Positions 35,363 through 39,128 of a stretch of DNA of 39,128 bases are shown here, piece by piece. The notes beneath the pieces were generated by a model. It did not search any database. It worked only from the letters and a program-made list of their open reading frames with translations, and was not told the DNA's origin. The translations under genes and the position numbers were made by a program. Location of the stretch: contig CALIJE010000047.1 in the NCBI GenBank assembly GCA_938017825.1, positions 1 through 39,128 of the forward strand. The letters are read 5' to 3'. Origin of the DNA: an uncultured Flavobacteriaceae bacterium. Its GTDB lineage: Bacteria; Bacteroidota; Bacteroidia; Flavobacteriales; Flavobacteriaceae. Every line of letters starts with the position of its first letter. Positions within the stretch are counted from its first letter, which is position 1.

Positions 35363-35794
35363 ATGAAAAATTACACCAAGTTGATGTTCAAACTTTTTAT
35401 CGGAGGATTGCTATTGGCATTGCCATTGCAAACCATTCTAGCCCATACTGAAGATTTTTCACTACTTGATTCGGAATTGGAAACGGTAGTAAAAGATAAA
35501 TTTGCCGGTGGGTGGGCATATACCGTACAAGGCGCTCCTGAAGGTTATGGTGAAGGCTTGCTTTTGATTGTAAAGGAAGGAAAAACGTATAAGGTACAAG
35601 TTCAAATTGGAGGGGCAACGATGCTCGGCCAAAATGTCTCAACCAAAGGTAGTACCATTATGTTCGATGTAATGGTTGAAGGCGATAAGGTGGCAGTTAG
35701 CCTTACCGTTGATGGTAGTAAAATTTCGGGTACCAGCAGTTCTTCACAAGGCACGTTCACTGTGGAAGGTGTGAAAACGCTATCAGCCGAATAA
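35363..35794 (+). CDS. Small secreted protein, unknown function
   Basis: The 143-residue protein has a signal peptide (MKNYTKLMFKLFIGGLLLAL, continuing to ILA) and a beta-rich body without Cys: FAGGWAYTVQGAPEGYGEGL, TYKVQVQIGG, VSTKGSTIMFDVMVEGDKVA, VSLTVDGSKISGTSSSSQGT. The strand-turn pattern (a WAYTV start, then alternate strands ending in 'GTFTVEG') resembles small lipocalin-like or DUF-type barrels in which a ligand is bound, but I do not recognise the family. It has its own terminator just downstream. No operon partner. Confidence 0.7.
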   Translation: MKNYTKLMFKLFIGGLLLALPLQTILAHTEDFSLLDSELETVVKDKFAGGWAYTVQGAPEGYGEGLLLIVKEGKTYKVQVQIGGATMLGQNVSTKGSTIMFDVMVEGDKVAVSLTVDGSKISGTSSSSQGTFTVEGVKTLSAE

Positions 35795-36122
35795 ACTGCA
35801 TTCAAGATATTTCTTAGGTGGTCGAAATCAGTAATGAATTCGACCATTTTTGTTGATAGCTACGCCACAGAATACGGTTCTTATAATACTATGCTCGGTA
35901 GCCAACCTCCTGATTTAAGGCGCATAAGAATTGTACTTTTGATTGAATTACTAGTCTTCGGCATAGTAGTTACCTAGTATACATTTGAATGAAATAATGC
36001 GTATCACTACAAAAAGTAGGTATTACACTACACTATTTGTTGTTTTTACAACATCTTATTTTGTAATGTACTGATTTTGTGTTGGTTTGTGTCATTATTG
36101 TAGATGAACAAATTCATAAATA
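35795..36122 (+). other. Intergenic region of about 330 bases
   Basis: Contents: the terminator at 35819-35851; a possible -7 box TACATTTG (35980-35987); and a short hairpin TGTTGT-TTTT-ACAACA (36038-36053) about 70 bases before the next ATG, either a regulator site or a weak attenuator. I see no coding frame. Confidence 0.4.
35819..35851 (+). terminator. Terminator of the small secreted protein gene
   Basis: TGGTCGAA (35819-35826) and TTCGACCA (35839-35846) form an 8-bp stem with a 12-base loop, followed by TTTTT (35847-35851). Confidence 0.75.
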
Positions 36123-36482
36123 ATGATACGAACTGGAGAAAACTTAAAGCGTGAGTTGACTAGACTCATAGAAATTAGCTGTTCTGGGAACCTCGGATTT
36201 CGGAAATTTACACATTTTCATAAGGCTCTGGTTAAGATAGCCTATAATGCAGTAGATATTTCATTTGACTATGAACGCCGCAGGGTTCATATGAACATTG
36301 TTTTGGATGAAAATAAGGAGGAAGTTCCTAAGATGCCGGTAAATTTGGCCTATAGGAATTTAGGCGAATTTTTGCAGACTAACATTTCAATGAATACCGG
36401 AACCATTATGCAGTATACTTTTTTACTGATGGGAACCATATCACAAAATAGAATTAAGCTCTCGTCTTTGTCTGAGGTCTAG
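36123..36482 (+). CDS. Uncharacterised 119-residue cytoplasmic protein
   Basis: The protein has no signal peptide or membrane helix. It begins MIRTGENLKRELTRLIEISC and is mixed alpha/beta, with DISFDYERRRVHMNIVLDEN in the middle and a C-terminal segment YTFLLMGTISQNRIKLSS. I recognise no family. The start codon ATG is close to a possible -7 box 130 bases upstream and it ends 58 bases before a shared terminator. Its codon use is not clearly different from neighbours. It may be a lineage-specific gene. Confidence 0.6.
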   Translation: MIRTGENLKRELTRLIEISCSGNLGFRKFTHFHKALVKIAYNAVDISFDYERRRVHMNIVLDENKEEVPKMPVNLAYRNLGEFLQTNISMNTGTIMQYTFLLMGTISQNRIKLSSLSEV

Positions 36483-36539
36483 AATATTTTTTCAGTTGTT
36501 AGTATCGCTGTGTAGTGTGCATGGCACCCTGTTTCAAAA

Positions 36540-36570
36540 AAAATCCCAAGGCCTATTGCCTTGGGATTTT
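36540..36570. terminator. Bidirectional terminator before the DUF2911 gene
   Basis: AAAATCCCAAGGC (36540-36552) and GCCTTGGGATTTT (36558-36570) form a perfect 13-bp stem around CTATT. A run on the left and T run on the right let it serve both convergent genes. Confidence 0.88.
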
Positions 36571-36591
36571 GGTTTTATACGGACCAAAAAC

Positions 36592-37146
36592 TTACATTTT
36601 CGTCATTTCCATCATCATGGGAACAGCAACTCTTACAGTGCCCCATCCCATAACCATGTGAACACCTCCTTCTGCCTCCTTAAAGGCGATAGAGAATTCT
36701 TCCAATGACTTTTCGCCACTAGTGGCCGTTACCTTTACGCGAGCCACATCGGCTGACTCATCATAGGTATAGGACCCCCACTGGTTTAGGTTACTGTTCA
36801 AGATAACCGTCCACTCACTTTCGCCAGGTATGGTAAACAAAGAATATGTGCCTGCTTTTACAGTTCCGTCTCCAATCTTAACGTCTTTATAAAAGGTAAT
36901 CTCAGGAGCTTCATTTGCACCTGTTCTCCAGACTTTTCCAGGTTTGGCCAAATCAGATACGGCTCTTCCTTTTAATTGTGGTCTGCCATAGGTAATACGT
37001 ACTGCCTTATCGGAAACTTTGTAACTAGATGGGTAAGATGCACCATCCATAGGGCTTTTGTCTAATCCGCTAAATTTTTGGGCATTGGCTTCTGTAACGA
37101 AGACCATTGCTAGTGCCATAAGGGCAATGGTAAAAACTTTTTTCAT
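36592..37146 (-). CDS. DUF2911 domain secreted protein
   Basis: The 184-residue protein has a signal peptide (MKKVFTIALMALAMVFVTEA, cleavage after NA) and a DUF2911 body. Conserved pieces are VRITYGRPQLKGRAV, GKVWRTGANEAPEITFYKDV, AGTYSLFTIPGESEWTVILN and WGSYTYDESADVARVKV. DUF2911 proteins are abundant secreted or periplasmic proteins in Bacteroidetes with no established function. It is transcribed toward the terminator shared with the preceding plus-strand gene. A 7-bp inverted repeat with a candidate -7 sequence lies just upstream, suggesting regulated expression. Confidence 0.9.
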   Translation of the reverse strand: MKKVFTIALMALAMVFVTEANAQKFSGLDKSPMDGASYPSSYKVSDKAVRITYGRPQLKGRAVSDLAKPGKVWRTGANEAPEITFYKDVKIGDGTVKAGTYSLFTIPGESEWTVILNSNLNQWGSYTYDESADVARVKVTATSGEKSLEEFSIAFKEAEGGVHMVMGWGTVRVAVPMMMEMTKM

Positions 37147-37170
37147 AATAGTGTGTATTTATTTTGAGTT

Positions 37171-37200
37171 TAAAATTACGGAGTAATCGAAAGTTACTCC
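37171..37200 (-). promoter_or_regulatory. Candidate -7 box and inverted repeat upstream of the DUF2911 gene
   Basis: GGAGTAA (37180-37186) and TTACTCC (37194-37200) form a perfect 7-bp inverted repeat with a seven-base spacer, directly upstream of minus-strand TAATTTTA (37171-37178), which fits TAnnTTTR. The placement is typical for an activator or repressor site; the regulator is unknown. Confidence 0.4.
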
Positions 37201-37391
37201 TAACTAAAGTCGTTAAAATTACCCCAACTTACAGAATGAAGAATTTGGGATGGCCTATTGAATTTAAGGCTACAATTCATGTATAATATGATCATTGTTG
37301 TTATAATATGTAATAGATAATGAATATTATGTTTTATAAATGAAACTTCATGCTCATCTTTGCCTAATAAATTTGATTAAAATAGATTCAT

Positions 37392-39056
37392 ATGTGCGGA
37401 ATTGTTTGTGCCTTTGATGTAAAGGAGAGTACCGAAGTGCTGAGGCCTCAATTATTGGAAATGTCAAAAAAAGTTCGCCATAGAGGCCCTGACTGGAGTG
37501 GTATATATTCCGATGCAAAGGCGATTTTGGCGCATGAAAGGTTAGCGATCGTTGACCCTGCATCGGGTAAGCAACCGCTATTGAGTCCTGATGGCAAAAT
37601 TATACTGGCCGCGAATGGTGAAATATATAACCATAGGGAATTGCGTAAACAATTCGAGGGTTCTTATGCGTTCAGGACCGAATCGGACTGTGAGGTTATT
37701 TTGGCTTTGTATCAGGAAAAGGGCCCTGATTTTATTGACGAGATGAACGGCATTTTCGGCTTTGCAATTTATGATTCCGAAAAAGATGAATACTTCATAG
37801 CCAGAGATCATATGGGTATTATTCCGTTATATATGGGGTGGGACCAAAATGGTACTTTTTATGTGGCCTCAGAACTAAAGGCTTTAGAGGGTACATGCAC
37901 CAAGATAGAACTGTTCCCTCCCGGGCATTATTTGCACAGTTCGGATGGGGAATTGAAAAAATGGTATTCCCGCGATTGGATGGAATATGAGGCGGTCAAG
38001 GATAATGAAACCAGTATTCAGGAAATCAAGGAAGCTTTAGAAGCGGCCGTGCGGCGGCAATTGATGTCAGACGTGCCCTATGGTGTGCTGTTATCCGGTG
38101 GATTGGATTCCTCGGTAACTTCGGCAATTGCCAAAAAATTTGCACAAAAGCGTATAGAATCCGATGACAAGGCAGACGCTTGGTGGCCACAACTACATTC
38201 TTTCTCTGTAGGTCTCGAAGGGTCTCCCGACCTCGCAGCTGCGCAAAAAGTCGCTGACCATATAGGTACGGTGCATCACGAAATTAAATTCACCATACAA
38301 GAAGGTTTGGATGCTATTAAGGATGTCATTTACAATTTGGAAACCTATGATATCACGACCATTAGGGCATCGACCCCAATGTATCTTATGGCAAGGGTCA
38401 TCAAATCAATGGGAATCAAAATGGTACTATCCGGCGAAGGGGCCGATGAAATCTTCGGGGGATATCTCTATTTTCACAAGGCTCCCAATGATCGCGAGTT
38501 TCATGAAGAAACAGTACGCAAATTGAGCAAATTGCATATGTACGATTGCTTGCGGGCCAACAAAAGCTTGGCCGCCTGGGGTATCGAAGGGCGTGTACCT
38601 TTCTTGGATAAGGAATTTATGGATGTGGCCATGCGTATCAATCCGAAAGATAAGATGATCAATGGGGAGCGCATGGAAAAATGGGTCGTGCGCAAAGCAT
38701 TTGAAGATATGCTGCCAGCAAGCGTAGCTTGGCGTCAAAAAGAACAGTTTTCAGACGGGGTAGGATACAGTTGGATCGATACCCTAAAAGATTTGGTCGA
38801 TTCAGAGGTAAGCGATGAACAGTTGGCGAATGCCAAATTTAGGTTCCCATTGCAGACCCCTCAGAACAAAGAAGAGTTCTATTACCGAGCCATTTTCGAA
38901 TCGCATTTCCCTTCAGATGCTGCTGCCTTGTGTGTTCCTCAAGAGCCTTCGGTAGCCTGTAGTACCAAAATCGCATTGGAGTGGGACGAGGCTTTCAAGA
39001 ACATGAACGACCCTTCTGGTAGGGCTGTGGCCAATGTACATGAAGAAGCCTATTGA
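37392..39056 (+). CDS. asnB: Asparagine synthetase B (glutamine-hydrolysing)
   Basis: AsnB uses ATP and glutamine to convert aspartate to asparagine. After removal of Met, Cys2 (MCGIVCAFD) is the N-terminal nucleophile of the class II glutaminase domain; RHRGPDWSG, HERLAIVDPASGKQPL, NGEIYNH and ESDCEVI continue it. The synthetase domain has the PP-loop VLLSGGLDSSVTS near residue 234, VLSGEGADEIFGGY and RVPFLDKEFMDVA. The length of 554 residues is typical of the AsnB of Bacteroidetes and E. coli. A sequence CATCTTTG (37355-37362), one mismatch from a -7 box, lies 29 bases before the ATG. The gene is complete, ending 72 bases before the window edge. Confidence 0.97.
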   Translation: MCGIVCAFDVKESTEVLRPQLLEMSKKVRHRGPDWSGIYSDAKAILAHERLAIVDPASGKQPLLSPDGKIILAANGEIYNHRELRKQFEGSYAFRTESDCEVILALYQEKGPDFIDEMNGIFGFAIYDSEKDEYFIARDHMGIIPLYMGWDQNGTFYVASELKALEGTCTKIELFPPGHYLHSSDGELKKWYSRDWMEYEAVKDNETSIQEIKEALEAAVRRQLMSDVPYGVLLSGGLDSSVTSAIAKKFAQKRIESDDKADAWWPQLHSFSVGLEGSPDLAAAQKVADHIGTVHHEIKFTIQEGLDAIKDVIYNLETYDITTIRASTPMYLMARVIKSMGIKMVLSGEGADEIFGGYLYFHKAPNDREFHEETVRKLSKLHMYDCLRANKSLAAWGIEGRVPFLDKEFMDVAMRINPKDKMINGERMEKWVVRKAFEDMLPASVAWRQKEQFSDGVGYSWIDTLKDLVDSEVSDEQLANAKFRFPLQTPQNKEEFYYRAIFESHFPSDAAALCVPQEPSVACSTKIALEWDEAFKNMNDPSGRAVANVHEEAY

Positions 39057-39128
39057 GAGCGGTAAAAGTACTTTTCTCGGAAGTGCATTGAGATACCTTA
39101 TTGACGGTAACCGATTCTGTTAAATCGG

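Noticed and set aside
36496-36708. 70-codon plus-strand frame
   Set aside because: Crosses a strong terminator and is antisense to the DUF2911 gene.

Overview
The window looks like a chromosomal segment from a marine Flavobacteriaceae-type Bacteroidetes bacterium. The evidence is consistent: secreted proteins with a type IX secretion (T9SS) type B C-terminus, a PorP/SprF-family protein, DUF2911 and DUF3857 proteins, a tmRNA tag GDNNYALAA, malate:quinone oxidoreductase, and repeated -7 promoter boxes of the Bacteroidetes form TAnnTTTG close to start codons. I cannot name genus or species. I saw no tRNA, rRNA, IS element, integrase, prophage or CRISPR array; most genes are conserved housekeeping or envelope genes.

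Region 1 (1-6.7 kb). A very large calcium-binding thrombospondin type 3 repeat protein runs off the left edge on the minus strand. A saccharopine-dehydrogenase-like NAD enzyme lies behind it. The tmRNA gene (ssrA) with a strong terminator, a small PKD lipoprotein and a DnaQ-type exonuclease/GIY-YIG nuclease fusion follow on the plus strand. Two tiny membrane proteins with overlapping stop and start codons close the region.

Region 2 (6.8-13 kb, minus strand). A likely transcription unit runs kdsA (KDO-8-P synthase), DUF3857 protein with a degenerate transglutaminase fold, SulP anion transporter with STAS domain, and a CstB-like metallo-beta-lactamase/rhodanese protein. The last two suggest handling of sulfur anions and persulfides; sulP also has its own promoter-like box.

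Region 3 (13-19.3 kb). A tandem pair of paralogous barrel-like secreted proteins precedes typA. A shared terminator separates typA from a polyphosphate-glucokinase-like ROK enzyme, which is divergent from a Tat-exported Gfo/Idh/MocA oxidoreductase. ftsE is alone, without ftsX.

Region 4 (19.5-31 kb, plus strand) is the main envelope cluster. A 1006-residue TPR protein is followed one base later by a plug-less TonB-receptor-like barrel. After a terminator come two paralogous proteins with an N-terminal beta-sandwich and a C-terminal OmpA peptidoglycan-binding domain, a T9SS type B cargo protein with calcium-binding repeats, and a PorP/SprF protein. The last four look like one surface-display module.

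Region 5 (31.4-39.1 kb). A five-helix membrane protein carries what looks like two ExbD-type periplasmic modules but no ExbD proton-path aspartate; I consider it the most novel item here. Then come a NYN/OST-HTH protein, mqo (stop codons abutting), two uncharacterised small proteins, a DUF2911 protein and asnB.

Start codons were moved from the longest possible reading frame in several genes (kdsA, typA, mqo, ppgK-like, Gfo/Idh, first OmpA, T9SS cargo) because the upstream TTG/GTG falls in a promoter box or precedes the signal peptide.
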